Source: Trifolium pratense
Taxonomy: Eukaryota > Streptophyta > Magnoliopsida > Fabales > Fabaceae
Length of the DNA stretch: 64,000 nucleotides
NCBI RefSeq assembly: GCF_020283565.1
Contig: NC_060064.1
Span: 14,156,337-14,220,336, forward strand
Reading direction: 5' to 3'
Positions 10,187 to 21,564 of this stretch are shown here, in pieces. The notes under the pieces were generated by a model. That model was not told the origin of the DNA, searched no databases, and saw only the letters and a program-made list of their open reading frames with translations. Position numbers and translations under genes: made by a program. The first letter of the stretch is position 1, and the number at the start of each line of letters is the position of its first letter.

Positions 10187-12244
10187 CTACAAGTATGAAT
10201 ACATCAAATCCATTAACAATCATCAATTTCAAAGAAAATAAGCATAAACACATATCATTATTAATAATTAACAGTTGCTGTGGAGAAAATGGAAATTGGA
10301 AAATGAAAATGTTCGATTACCTCACACTGCCAGCAACCGAATGAATCTGAATGTGAAAAATGTTCGATTACCTCAATCCCATGACACCACCACAAACTTG
10401 GGCGGCTCTTATTCACGGCGAACGTCGACGTAGTGGCTCTGTAACAAGGGTAGATTTAGGAATTGCACTTTTGTTCATACGGGTCGTAATTGTAACCGGG
10501 TTGCCCATGCTTTGGCCCAGCTTCCAATCACTCAGCCCATACCCTATAACATTCAAAACAAAGGCCCAAATAATTAACCCATCACCCACTGACCCGGCTC
10601 TCCCATCTGTTTTCGCAACTAGACTCCGACCCGTGCATTACACGGGTTTTGTAGTGTGTCAGATTAAATTGTTATAATAAAAATTGCAAGTAAAAAAAAA
10701 TGAAATCAAAATATAAATACAGTAAAATTGAAATAATAAGGTATTATTATATATAGACTGAGTTCCAAATAAGGAATCATCCACAAAAGAAATTCAATAA
10801 AAAGAACCGAGAGAACCAAACACAACCAACAAACACAACCGTTGCTTCTTAACTCCTCCAAACTTCTTCCAACCTTGAAGGCATCGATCTCAAAAATTCT
10901 CTCCCTAAATAGACTTACCGAAGCAACATCCCATTCTCGTGTGATGTAGATTTTGTTGGCCATAATGTCTTGGGAGAAAGAACGATGGGAAAGGAGAGAG
11001 GTGAAGGGGGAAAAAATGGAGAAAGTGCAGAGAGAAAAATATTGAGAGAGAATTGGAATTGAGAAAGACTATTGCAAGAAAGAATGCTGGGAAAGGAGAA
11101 AGAATAACTGAAGGGAAAAAAAATGGAGAAAAATGAACTAGAAAAAAATGAGAGAATTAGAGGTGAGAAAAACGTGGGAGATCTCAAGATCTAGCTGGCG
11201 TTCTTAACGACCGTGTTTGAATATACTACTGAACTATATATAAAGTGAGAGTGTCTTGCCCCTATTGCTTTATCAAATTAGGTTATTGTTTAGGCTTATA
11301 GATTTTAGATGGCCAGTTCGTTAGGAGGCTTATTAGTCGTACCTAACAGAGAAAAGACCACTCTCTTGAGCTAATGACTTGCATTTTTCTTGAAATGCCT
11401 CCTTAAGGGTGGAATCCTAATTCTCAATAGCCTTACGCCTACGTAATACACTAATCCAAGTGCACTTATAACTTTGTCTAAACATGACACTGAGAATGTC
11501 TCCAATCTTCTAACCCTATGATTCTGGCAATTTCTGGCAATTTCGCGGGAAAAACAAACAACAAATAAACAATTCTGGCAATTTCGCGGGAAAAATTTCG
11601 TCATATTTAATCTTCCCAACCCATCGTTTCACAGTCGCGGGAAAAATAAACAATAATGTGAATCAAATGTCGCTATTATTTCACAGCCTCATAACAACAA
11701 CAAAATAAAAAAGTGGAAAGCAGTAAGCAACATATAGTGAATTACCCTATTATCTCAGCATGCTACTCCTTCTCAATATCCTAGCGTCTGGAAAAACTCC
11801 TCAATACTGAAATCATACAGACAACAAAACCAAACCATATTATCAATTATCATACAACATTTTTTTTACAAGTATCTATCATACCAACATTTTCATCAAA
11901 AGAACTATGCAAAAAAAAAAATGAAATACTTCTCTAATCAAAATCTAACAACAATAGCAATTTCACAAATGCTAATTGAACTAAATCAAAACCCCTTCCA
12001 CTAAGAAAATCAAACCCTAACCTATAAACACAGTGAATTAACTCAATTATCATCAACAAAACAAAAAACCTAATATTCCAATGTATTCATCTCAATCCTC
12101 ATCAACACAACAAAAAACAGTTTCAATTAAACAAAAATAATAAACAAATCGATTTCAAAAAATGAAAATTGAATTAACGAAATCAAAAACCCCTGAGAAA
12201 AATTATCAAGTCTCTAAACACGGAAAAAATTCCGGTGGCATTAC
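10187..12244 (-). other. Probable 5'UTR intron of LEW1-like gene
   Basis: An acceptor (ACTTGTAG) lies 8 bases upstream of the ATG at 10178, and a donor (CTGAAG/GTAATG) follows a leader-like exon ending at 12245, implying a 2058-base intron in the 5'UTR. Inside are a GA-rich tract (10970-11180), a TATA-like run at 11233-11244, three E2F-type motifs (11541-11646) and an ACCCGTG-CATTA-CACGGGT hairpin at 10628-10646. If the intron is not real, the region is simply promoter. No coding region is supported. Confidence 0.45.
11541..11646. promoter_or_regulatory. Cluster of E2F-type motifs
   Basis: TTTCGCGGGAAAA at 11541-11553, ATTTCGCGGGAAAAA at 11581-11595 and GTCGCGGGAAAAA at 11634-11646. Each of the first two fits TTTSSCGS on both strands; the third fits on one. 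The first two lie in a direct repeat that includes TTCTGGCAA. Sequence match only; use is unproven. Confidence 0.45.
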
Positions 12245-12362
12245 CTTCAGCAAAGTGAATTTGATTTGGAGTCGAAGAAACCTGTATCGTTGAATTCGAG
12301 TTTCTGCGATGAACCAGAAAATGAAGATTCAAAAAATCGAAAGGGTTCTTCAGAAATGAGAT
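12245..12362 (-). other. Probable 5' untranslated exon of LEW1-like gene
   Basis: On the - strand a TATA-like TATATATAAC (12388-12397) is followed by a pyrimidine-rich leader and ends CTGAAG/GTAATG, a good donor. No other gene downstream on this strand would use it, and a matching acceptor lies just before the LEW1 start. The transcription start near 12362 is estimated from the TATA spacing. Confidence 0.45.
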
Positions 12363-12397
12363 GAGAAAAAATAAGAGCATGCACTTGTTATATATAT

Positions 12398-13180
12398 GTG
12401 CGAATTAACATTAACACGATCTTATTCAACAATCTAATCTCTTAATTAATTAATTAATTATTAATTACACGGTAATAAAAAAAATTAAATTACTGCGAAA
12501 ATTTTATGAAACTTGTTCTTTTTCTTTTCTCTTCAGCTTGCTTTCTCTGTGTGTGATCTGAACATAAAAATGATAATAAACATAAAAATAAAATCTTGAG
12601 AAAGTGTTTTTTTTTTTAAATAGAAAAAAAAAATCATGAGAATCCAAATACATCTAACTCTGCTGGCTTTAAACTGCTACCTTTTTTTTCTCTCTCTCTC
12701 TGTTTCTTGTTCATCTCTCTAAAATTTCTGTATGTTACTCAATAAAAATTGATTTATATTATTATAAAACCAAAGACCACCTTATAATTTTATAAAAATC
12801 ATAATAGATATTTGTTTGTAGGAGACGAAATGAGATATTCATTATAAACTCTCACATATTTAGAGTAGTTGAGGTTTAAATTACGCTCATGAAGATCAAC
12901 CAAATAATTTTAACATTTTTGTTGTCGATTGAATTATAATTTGTGGACCATAATAAATATTTTTTATTATTTATTAATTAATACTCCAATATTCTAAATT
13001 ATAAGTCATTTTAATTTTATTTTGTCAGTTAATCTAGTAACCAAAAATTTCACCTTTGAGGTGAAAAAGTGGGGTGTCCGAATAAATAGGCTACAAAATA
13101 AGTAAAGTATGATAAAAATATTTCTCCAAATAATTAAACTCAAATTCTACTGAATATGTATCTTTTTAAAACTCTTTTTT
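12398..13180. other. AT-rich intergenic, no gene seen
   Basis: Low-complexity AT-rich DNA with TTAATTAATTAATTAA near 12445 and a CT run near 12695. A partial SINE-like piece (CACCTTTGAGGTGAAAAAGTGG) lies at about 13050-13075. Confidence 0.45.
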
Positions 13181-13189
13181 TTATTATTT

Positions 13190-13370
13190 CTAGTCAGATA
13201 GCTGAGTGGCTAGAAACTTCACCCTTAAGGTGGATAAGTGGAGTGTCCGAAGTTCAAACTTCAACTCCTGCATATAAAATGTAATGTTCCTTACTAATTG
13301 AGTTAAGCTCATGAGGACTCTTTAATGAGTTAAGCTCATAGAAACTCTTTTAAAAACTTGTTAATCAGCT
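13190..13370 (+). repeat. tRNA-derived SINE-like repeat
   Basis: GCTGAGTGGCTAGAAACTT resembles an A-box region and GTGTCCGAAGTTCAAACTTC a B-box, followed by a CCTGCATATAAAATG tail region. This layout is a tRNA-related SINE rather than a working tRNA: the arms do not fold into a full cloverleaf. A target duplication was not resolved. Confidence 0.5.
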
Positions 13371-14149
13371 GAATTAGTAGTACTTCCTCCGATTGTTAAT
13401 ATAAAAAAAAATCATTGATATAATCTAGATACATCAATATTTCAATGTATCTAAAAAATGAAGTTCTTATAGAATATTGGGAGTATTATTTAGACAAACT
13501 TTGTGATGAGGAAAATAAACAAGACAAGGTAGGGGAGAGGCCGCACGTGTAAAATGAAGTGGGACGCGAGTTGAGTTCACGGTGAGCGCGTGAAGATAGC
13601 GTGGGTCACTTGGTAACGTTTTAAATTTGAATTTATTTTATATGCATCGACGGTGTAAAATAGTTTTATATGATCGTCCAATAAACAACTATCATTTTGT
13701 CATGTCATATCAAAAAAGTGGGATGAAGTGGGGTGATGTGGCGGAAAACATAATTAATATTAATTGACGATGTAAAATTATTTCAAACCAATGTTGTTGG
13801 AAATGTTATTAGCCACTTGCTTACAACCAAGTTTTATGGATACTGCCACTAAATCCCAATTATCAAGCCAAATCATAGTCAAGTGAGAAGCACATTTTCT
13901 CTTCAAGATAGAAGCAAAACCAACACCTAACTATTTTCTTACCACATAGAAGTGGAGGAAGGGAATAGAGTGGAAGGGAGTTGAAGAGATTAAGTTATGC
14001 CTTGTTGGAAAATTCATGAGTTGAAGGAAAAGTACGAGTCCAACCCATAGGAAAAAAAACGAAGGAAAATACATGTTCGTATATGATGAAATTGAAGATG
14101 TCAGATTTCTGACACCTTGTAAGAGAGTCACGGTAAAGTTCATAACAAC

Positions 14150-14545
14150 AGTTTCTTATTTCAATTTTAGTATTATTGTGACATTGTGATATATTTAAGG
14201 GTTTGAAAGGTGATACGGTTTTTGAGGAGCACATTATGATCTTGGGTATGGTAGGTGCAAAGTCACTTGCACATTTTCCATTATACATTGTTCTGTTATG
14301 GGTGCAAGTTCATAATTCAACCTCGATATTCATGTATGAGAAGATATGAAAACAAATACGGAGCCATGGGAGATTTGTTGGAGTGTGATTCAAACAAAAC
14401 CGCTAAAAATAACAAAAACTCCTGAAGAAGAAGGATCAAACTATGGTCGAAGTTCAATTTAAGTATGAACACATCGACTTATATTGTTACTATTGTGGCT
14501 AGTTAGACCACGGTGAGGATTCTTGTGACTTGCTATACCAATAAG
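14150..14545 (+). pseudogene. LINE-associated DUF4283/zinc-knuckle fragment
   Basis: On the + strand, in-frame pieces read LPLYIVLLWVQVHN-like, then VEVQFKYEHIDLYCYYCG and DHGEDSC. The last forms a CX2CX4HX4C zinc knuckle, as in the gag-like ORF1 of plant LINEs, but its G is followed by a TAG stop. Several stops and frame changes show it is dead. No reverse transcriptase adjoins it. Confidence 0.6.
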
Positions 14546-15053
14546 AAAACAATACTCTACCTGGATTCTTAACTCCACTTCTATGTGTGTGATGTATATA
14601 ACATTAAATTATTAATTAAGTTGTACGATCTTACTTTTTTATTTGTCAGTACCTTCGATATTACCATGTCTCATTACCAGAATTTCTAAACACACTTGAT
14701 ACACATTTCTTAGTCTTAAACCTTAAGAATGTCTAGGGACGTGAGAAGTTGCTGTTGCTTGTAAACGCCGTTCCAAAACACATGCTTAATAAATGGCTAC
14801 AAGCCTAACAGTTGTTTCTTTTTAAAATTTGCAATTAGATCTTCTTCAGATGGAATCTCAACACCTGCTTTTGAGGTGTTAGACCACCATTCTTTGATTT
14901 CTTCCTGCACATAAAGAAAGGAGAGAAGAGCATTAGGTGAAGTTAATAGCCAAAACATGTGATCCTACATGTTGATTGTAAAGTACTAGTATAAAATAAC
15001 TGAACCAAAATAAAAAGTAACAAAAACAACAAAAAGAAGCAGACATTATCGTC

Positions 15054-15183
15054 CCATAAGTGTAGCTTAAATGGTAGCTACCAGGGACATTATTGGAGTG
15101 GCCGGGGTTTGAACCCCGGATTCCACATTACTCCACATTATGCGTGAGACTCTAGCCACTAAGCTACTTAACCAAAAAAAAGA
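15054..15183 (+). repeat. SINE with target-site duplication
   Basis: A tRNA-like head has the A-box TAGCTTAAATGGTAGC and the B-box GGGGTTTGAACCCC, then a body ending in an A-rich tail. It is flanked by AGAAGCAGACATTATCGTC (15035-15053) and AGAAGCAGACAATATCATC (15184-15202), 17 of 19 matching, a normal SINE target duplication. The B-box region alone could be mistaken for a tRNA gene. Confidence 0.8.
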
Positions 15184-15202
15184 AGAAGCAGACAATATCA
15201 TC

Positions 15203-15955
15203 ATAACCACATGAAAATTTCACATTTGATAAAGTTTGTTAGAGCCTGAATTTTACAAGAGTTTATGGAGTCAAAATGACATTGAAACTAATAGCTTCAA
15301 TAACAGTAGGCACATATACAATGAGAACTACAGAAAAGCTTAAAAAGTAAGAGATTAATTGTCATGCGCTTGCACTGTAAAGTTGATTATTATCGATAAG
15401 TGCATGTAATTTTTTTACACCGACAGTATATACAAATTAAATCCAATAAATAATCATCGACAAATGATTATTACCTCAAGAAAATCTTGATTAGATATAT
15501 AATGACTTTCTACCATACACTTGATTCCCCCTACTTTCACTGAGAGAGATTTTCTAGTATGCTGCTCTAAACTATGTCTCTCGGTTTCTGTCATACACCA
15601 GAATGAGAAGAATTTTAAAAATAAAAACAAGTTATCTCAAAAATAAAATGTATGATTTCACTTTCAAGTTGCGATATCGATCCATGCGCTGTTATCCATC
15701 TGAAACAATCATATGAAGAACATTCTGTTAAGTAAAAGTCATCAAGAGATATTGTGCCTGTTTTATTGGCTTGCATTACTTACTTTAGGATGTCGGTGCG
15801 GGACAATTGAAGCTTTTTCACTGCATCGAAGATTCTTTCTGGTACATGTCTGCATCGAAGATTCTCTTCCTCTGTTTCGTTCTTGTTTCAAGTTTCTTTA
15901 TATATGTGCCACTGATATCATTATTTATTTGTTAAAGCACCTGTTCAAAAATAAT
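15203..15955. other. Intergenic, no gene seen
   Basis: AT-rich spacer. The open frame at 15713-15976 on the + strand has no family resemblance that I recognise. Confidence 0.4.
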
Positions 15956-15959
15956 GAGT

Positions 15960-16220
15960 GGTCTGGATCTCACTGAACTCTTCATGCAAAGATTTTGAGA
16001 CTTTGGAGCAAATATTATGTTGACAACATTGAGGAAATTCAACTCAACAATAATAATAAGATGGTACCCTATATTCAAGTTATGGATCAATACCAAAAGT
16101 TCAGTCATAACCCAAGTAAAACCACCAACACGCCGACCTTCTGAGTTTCTAATTAGGCATTCAATATTACTAATGTAGGTTTCGTCCACATTAAATTTGT
16201 AAAGGTTGGTAGAAGGAGAA
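15960..16220 (-). pseudogene. LINE-type RNase H fragment, minus strand
   Basis: The - strand frame reads VKWYSPSTNLYKFNVDE, then a degraded RNSEGRRVGGFTWV strand. KFNVDE corresponds to the first catalytic strand of plant LINE RNase H domains. The rest is too eroded to align. It lies head to head with another RNase H fragment on the + strand. Confidence 0.5.
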
Positions 16221-16229
16221 TACCATTTC

Positions 16230-16642
16230 ACAGGTTTGTAGTTGGATCCGATGTTACTTCTATGGGTATTTGTTTTCGCGATACCAAGGGGCAGTTTGTG
16301 ACTGGCTTGACTCAATGACATCAACCTGTTTATTCCATCGTGGAAGGCGAAGCATGATCACTATTACATGCTATGAAAGAGGCTATCCATCGTGGATTTG
16401 TGCGAGTTCAATTTGAGAGTGACTCAAAGTTGTTGGTTGACGCTATCCATTCGAGAAGACGGGACGATTCAGAATTTAGTTTAATTGTTAACGACATTAT
16501 TCTTCTTATGTCATCTTCTTCTGTAAACTTTAAGGTTAAGTTTGTTCGGAGACAAGCGAATTTGGTTGCTCATACTCTTGCTAGGGCGACCAATGTTTGG
16601 GCTAGTTTCCATAGATTTGAGATTATTCTCTTTATGTATTGA
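16230..16642 (+). pseudogene. LINE-type RNase H fragment, plus strand
   Basis: The + strand frame reads DVTSMGICFRDTKGQFVTG, two in-frame stops (16316 and 16353), then MKEAIHRGFVRVQFESDSK, LLVDAIHSRR, a hydrophobic helix and KFVRRQANLVAHTLARA. These are the RNase H core with the ESD catalytic region and the terminal VRRQAN-HxLA motif. The stops and the lack of a reverse transcriptase show it is a remnant. Confidence 0.75.
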
Positions 16643-16893
16643 ACATTTATTAGTTAATGATATGAATTAAGTTTGTTTGATTCAAAAAAATAAAATAAAG
16701 TTTGAGATATTCATAGCGACCAAAAACATATTTAACCCTAAAATAAAATTGGAAACATTATTTTCATTTCTTAAACACAAAATTTTGCATAGTATTTGAA
16801 CTTTCATCAATGTTCAAAACAATGCTTATTGATTATTCCAAAAAAAATAAACAATGCTTATTCATACCACCTAATATCAACCACTCATAAACT

Positions 16894-19800
16894 TCATTCA
16901 TCTTTTGTAAACTCTTTCTTATCTTCCTCATTACCATCTTTTAAATTCCCAATTGATATATTTGCATCAACTTGTTCTAAATCTTCATCTTTGTTCCTTT
17001 CACAAATTACATCCAAAGACTTGCAAGTGTAAAACCAAGTACATATTATGTAATAAATGAGATTTATAACTTGAATACCACTAACAAGAAAATAATAGTA
17101 TTCCAACCTACCTCTATTAAGGTTTCTATCAGGAATCCAATTTCTCTCCTTATCAGTATACTTATGAACCAATGATACCAATAATGTTCCCATATAATGC
17201 CCGATCGATGCAGTTATGCAGTATAACGCGGTAGTACAACTTCTCATACTTTCAGGTGATTGATCATACAGAAATTCCAAATGTCCAACAGACATGAAAA
17301 CTTTAGCTACTCCATGTAGACAATACTGAGGCACCAACCAAAACACACTAATAGGGATTATTGCTTTTGGATCATCCAACAAATGATACTTTGTCGCGAC
17401 TGTTTTTCTTTTTATTTCGACTAGTCCTGAAACTATAGTGGATAAAATATTAATCGCAAAGCCTACTCCCATTCTTTGCAAACATGTGATTCCAGCAGGA
17501 TTCTTTGTGAATCTACGAGCAAATGGAACGAAAAGGCGTTCGTATAGAATAACTCCTGCCATCATGGTTAGGACACTGAAAATTGACATACTGGCTGGTG
17601 GAAGTTGGAATGAGTTAGAGAGGCGGCGATCCATTGAACGTGCTTGTTGAATAACAAAACTATGTAAATGTGATGAAGATGTTATGAGTAAAATTCCTGA
17701 AGCCCAAATTGGAAGCATTCTGATGATAGATTTTAGCTCTTCAACTCTATGGACGGTGACTAGATTCCAAAGATTTGAATGTATATTTGAATCATTGGCT
17801 TCTTCCTCTGTGACAATTGCAGCTTTGTCCAACCAACTACATGTATACCATAAAGAAGTTAGAAAATGTAAAATTTACATGTTCAAATTCACCTTAATTA
17901 TGAAGGTACTCTTGGAAATATTGTGCAATAATATATCAGCTAAATTTCCTTTTTGGCCTCCTAAGTTTAACCCCTTTTAAAAAACTGACCTCTTACTGAT
18001 TTTGACTAAGTCAACGCACACGTGTACAATGTGACTCGCATGCCACGTTACCTTCCCTCCTCTTACTGATTTTGACTAAGTCAACACACACGTGGACCAC
18101 TCTCATGACATGCTGCCATGACATGTGAGTCACTGTCCACGTGTGTGTTGACTTGGTCAAAATCAACAATGAGCCAACCTTTTACAAAAAGGGCTAAATT
18201 TAGGGGGCCAAAAATGCTATTATGAAAATTAAGGGGTCAAAATTACAAGATTGTGAAAGTTAGATAGCTAAAAGTGCAATTTAGCCTAATATATTTTATG
18301 TCAATTTAGGAATTTATACAACCATTTTGAAATAGTTGATTAGATGGCTTAGTTTATTCATTCAAAAAACTATAAAGTGAAACATGCACTTTAAATTTAT
18401 GAATCCAATCATAGGCAAAGCCTAAAGTAACATACTTAACTCTTTATTCAAATTATGATTCCTTGTAGAAAGAGATTCCGCTAAAAGTTCCACATAGACA
18501 TGAGATGGTCTCAACATGAGTTTATAAATAGAGACAATTTTCACCTTACAAATCGATTTTGTAAGGTTGAATTAGTTCTAACTCTCTTTCATAAGAGATT
18601 CATTACTCTCGCAATTAGTATTGCATTTTGAAACTCTTGGATTAAGATCAGCTGACTCAAATTTTCATGTCTACTTTAAACTTGATTTCCTAAGTTAAAC
18701 ATGGAAGTCATATGAACTTAATCCAATGGCTTTAAACTATCCTGATTCCCTGAAGTTAATCATAACATAGAAGATTTTGATTTGAATACTAAAACAAATA
18801 TTTGACTTACATATATTGATTAGTGTGTAAAAGACTTCCTTCTACAGAAATATCAGCATCAAGTTCCCTATTTTGATATAGAAACTTGGGATCATTAGGT
18901 AATACCTCATTCCTCTTTTTTACAGCAGCCACAATTACTTGAGCCAAACGAACCAAAGGGCTTCCTTTTGGTTTCACAGTCTTATACAATGGTGAGCCCA
19001 ACACAAATGAAAATATTGATATCAACATGGCAATGGTGGGAATGCCAAGTCCCCAACCCCAACTCATATTGTCTTGAACATAAACTACAATGGTCAAAGC
19101 ACTAAGAGAAGCAAAAGCCATGAAGAAAAAGTACCAATTGAATAGGTTCCATTTTCTTGATGCAACACCATGTTTTGTCATATTGAATTGGTCAGCTGAA
19201 AAAGGCATAACACAAGGTCTAATGCCACCTGATCCAAGAGATGTGAGAAGGAGAGATATATAGAGTGCTGATAATTGTAAGGATGTGGCTTCTTGGCAAT
19301 TCACTTGTGTTGGACATGGTAGGGGACGAAAATATGGTAGTATAGTTGATATTGTAATACTAATCAATCCCTGTTTCAAGCAAATTAACATGGGAACATT
19401 ATTAACAAGTTATGCAATATTATGTGTTGTATTAAAATGAAAATGAGGAATTGGATAGGACAACTCTAGTTGCAATGTGTTTGATTTAAAAACAGTTCCT
19501 GAGATTGGACAAATTGGGGGGGGGGGGGGGGGAAAGAATTGGACAAAAACTAAAATTTATGTCCCTTGCTAAATCACATGACAACTTTTTGGCTCAAATA
19601 CAAGTTGTCTAAAATCTAAAATAATATTTTGTCCATCAAACATCATACAAAACAAAAGTTGTTCAATATCCTTTACAAATCAAATAGACCCTATTTGACC
19701 GAGACAATTGTTAAAGTGTCTCACACCGCTTGAGAGATAGCCTGAACATAGACTTATAAGTAGAGCTAATCCTCATCTTATAGTCTGGTTTTGTAGAGTT

Positions 19801-20820
19801 GAGTTAGACTGAACTCTCAATTCTAAGATGGTATCAGAGCTTCCTCTCCAAAATTCGTTGGATTTTACTATCAAATTTTCGCTATCGGGTCACCCACCAT
19901 TTATATCCACGCACTAAGCGCAATAGTATTGGGCGTGAGAGGTGTTAAAAAGTCATCGGTTAAGAGATGACCACCATTTTTATTCACACACCAAGTTCAA
20001 TAGTGTTGGACTTGAGAGAGCGTGTTAAAGAGTCTCTTGAAAGGTGGATATGAACATAGATTTATAAGTAATTTGAATTGGAACATGTTGTACGTAAAAT
20101 AATTTTTGATATTGAGTTTCATGATGAGAATAATGAAATATATTAGGTAAACTACTAACAAATTTATATTGTGGAAAAGAGGGTAAGAAACCAGTTCATA
20201 AATGAGACATCCAACAATAATTGTCCAATATCGTCCAGCAAAGGAATCTGCAAATAAAGCACCAATAAGAGGAGTGAAGCTAGATGTTCCACCAAAATTT
20301 GTGAGTGTGTTTGAGGCTGATACTAATGGCATGTTCAACTCTTGTGTTAGGTAACTTATCAAGTTACTATGAAAACCAGCACTTGCAAATCTATCACACA
20401 CTTCATTTGCTGCACATATATACAATATTGTCAATCACATATTAAATGATTTGTGAATGATTCATAACATAAAATATTGTCATTGATTTGTGTTAATGTT
20501 TATGTCTCTATAGTAATCACTCAAAAAGCAAAATGTCATATGTTATCTTTGAGTTTAAAATTCTCAATTTTTTTATCGCGCTAAATTTATATCATGGTAG
20601 TTATAAATTCTCAAAAAAAGAAAAAAATATTCCGTTAGTAAACATCCTAGAAATATGTAAATATTACGTAGAATTCAAGTTATCGTGAAACCTAACCAAA
20701 AATGAAAGGTAATGTTCGGATTCCTCCTCGTCGATGGTGGTTCATGTTCTTGCTATCCACTTCTTTATCTACCATTTCCATACTGCAATCCTCTATTTCC
20801 ACCATTTTTCCCTTAATCAT
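16894..20820 (-). CDS. NRT1/PTR family transporter, NPF3.1-like (copy A)
   Basis: Four exons: 20697-20820, 20192-20409, 18811-19370, 16894-17836; 1845 bases, 614 aa, frames and phases consistent. It carries GGIRTLPFIF, NEVCDRFASAGFHSNL, DSFAGRYW, GSGGIRPCVMPFSADQF, a long central loop, DKAAIVTEEE, VEELKSIIRMLPIWASGILL and LNRGRLEYYYFL, the layout of 12-helix major-facilitator NPF transporters; closest by memory to Arabidopsis NPF3.1. Members move nitrate or nitrite and, for NPF3.1, gibberellin and abscisic acid, with protons. The donor of intron 1 (G/GTTAGG) is weaker than in B and C (G/GTGAGC). DQFN replaces the DQFD of the other copies. An alternative ATG 15 bases downstream (MVEIED) aligns better with copy C. 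Introns hold TRIM-like LTR pieces, a MITE and a 17-G run. Confidence 0.92.
17938..18286. mobile_element. Mutator-type MITE in NPF-A intron 3
   Basis: A 349-base self-complementary element with ends AGCTAAATTTCC and GCAATTTAGCC, flanked by TAATATATC (17929-17937) and TAATATATT (18287-18295), 8 of 9 matching. The long inverted ends include complementary GACTAAGTCAACGCACACGTG and CACGTGTGTGTTGACTTGGTC blocks. Copies B and C lack it at the same place. Non-coding. Confidence 0.7.
18470..18620. repeat. LTR-like fragment (TRIM type)
   Basis: CATGAGATGGTCTCAACATG, TTATAAATAGAGACAATTTTC and TTTTGTAAGGTTGAATTAG resemble the short LTR seen at 19709-19825 but are diverged and lack a partner. In NPF-A intron 3. 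Confidence 0.35.
19516..19532 (+). repeat. Run of 17 guanines
   Basis: An uninterrupted G17 tract inside intron 2 of NPF copy A. It lies on the strand opposite the gene, so the transcript would carry C17. The exact length may be a sequencing estimate. Confidence 0.9.
19705..20075 (+). mobile_element. Degraded TRIM-like LTR element with tRNA-Met primer site
   Basis: TTAAAGTGTCTCACACCGC starts an LTR-like piece of about 120 bases that ends before TGGTATCAGAGC (19832-19843), the classic initiator tRNA-Met primer-binding site. A second, diverged copy of the LTR start (TTAAAGAGTCTCTTGAAAGG) is at 20025. Internal sequence is only about 180 bases and non-coding, as in terminal-repeat retrotransposons in miniature. 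It spans the end of intron 2 up to exon 2 of copy A. Confidence 0.6.
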
Positions 20821-20856
20821 GTATTATAGGAACTTTCTGTAAGAAAAAACAAAGTC

Positions 20857-20866
20857 TATATAAACA
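20857..20866 (-). promoter_or_regulatory. TATA-like site upstream of NPF copy A
   Basis: TTTATATAG on the - strand about 40 bases before the ATG. Position fits a core promoter, but the region is AT-rich and chance matches are likely. Confidence 0.35.
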
Positions 20867-21564
20867 TAGATTGATTGGTTAATTTCATCCGTCTAAGAAT
20901 TTAATTTAATAATCTAATTCCTGTTAGGATCCTTCATAAAGGGAAAGAGCTAGATGTCTCTTTTATGTGATGAGGTTTTTGAAAGTTAACCGTTTGAATC
21001 ATTTGGAGAGGTGAGACACAATAAATTAAAAAATATATAACATAAAAGTAAAAGAAAATCTAAATAGTTTGTTCTTTACCATGTTATAAGTAGGAGGTTT
21101 ATATTACCGTTTAGTGGTGACTAATCTCTATCGAAAAATTTATAAGTACATAAGATGAATTATCCCTACCATTCAATTGACAATTTGCCTAATTACTTCG
21201 GTCTCTCACTCTTGTCTTGTGAATAGAAAAATTTGATTGATTGGAGAAAATAAATCTTATGTACCCCTCAAATTTTTAACAAATATAAATTACAACTAAA
21301 CGGTAGTCGAAATTTATTATATAATTTATAATTTATTTATTTTCTAAAAGTAGGAAATAAATGATGAAGCATTACACAAATCGTACTATTTCTTTCTTTT
21401 TTTTTTGGATAGAAAAATCGTACTCTTTCTTTTGGTTGAAAGACAGAAAATTTCATTTAGCACTTCCGTAGTTTTCTCACGTGCCATGCTAAATTATCAA
21501 AATATCTTTGTTCGTTATTTAACTACCGAACAAAATTTGCTACATAAGTATTGAATGTGTAAAA
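20867..21564. other. Upstream region of NPF copy A
   Basis: AT-rich, non-coding. Contains two TA-rich MITE-like pieces (AATTTGATTGATTGG, AAATTTTTAACAAATATAAATTAC) that I could not delimit. Confidence 0.4.

Noticed and set aside
10915..11187. Ser/Phe-rich minus-strand frame
   Set aside because: It is the translation of the GA-rich tract at 10970-11180 and has no gene context.
15060..15135. A tRNA gene
   Set aside because: A- and B-boxes are present, but the acceptor and anticodon arms do not pair, and a target duplication with an A-rich tail identifies a SINE.
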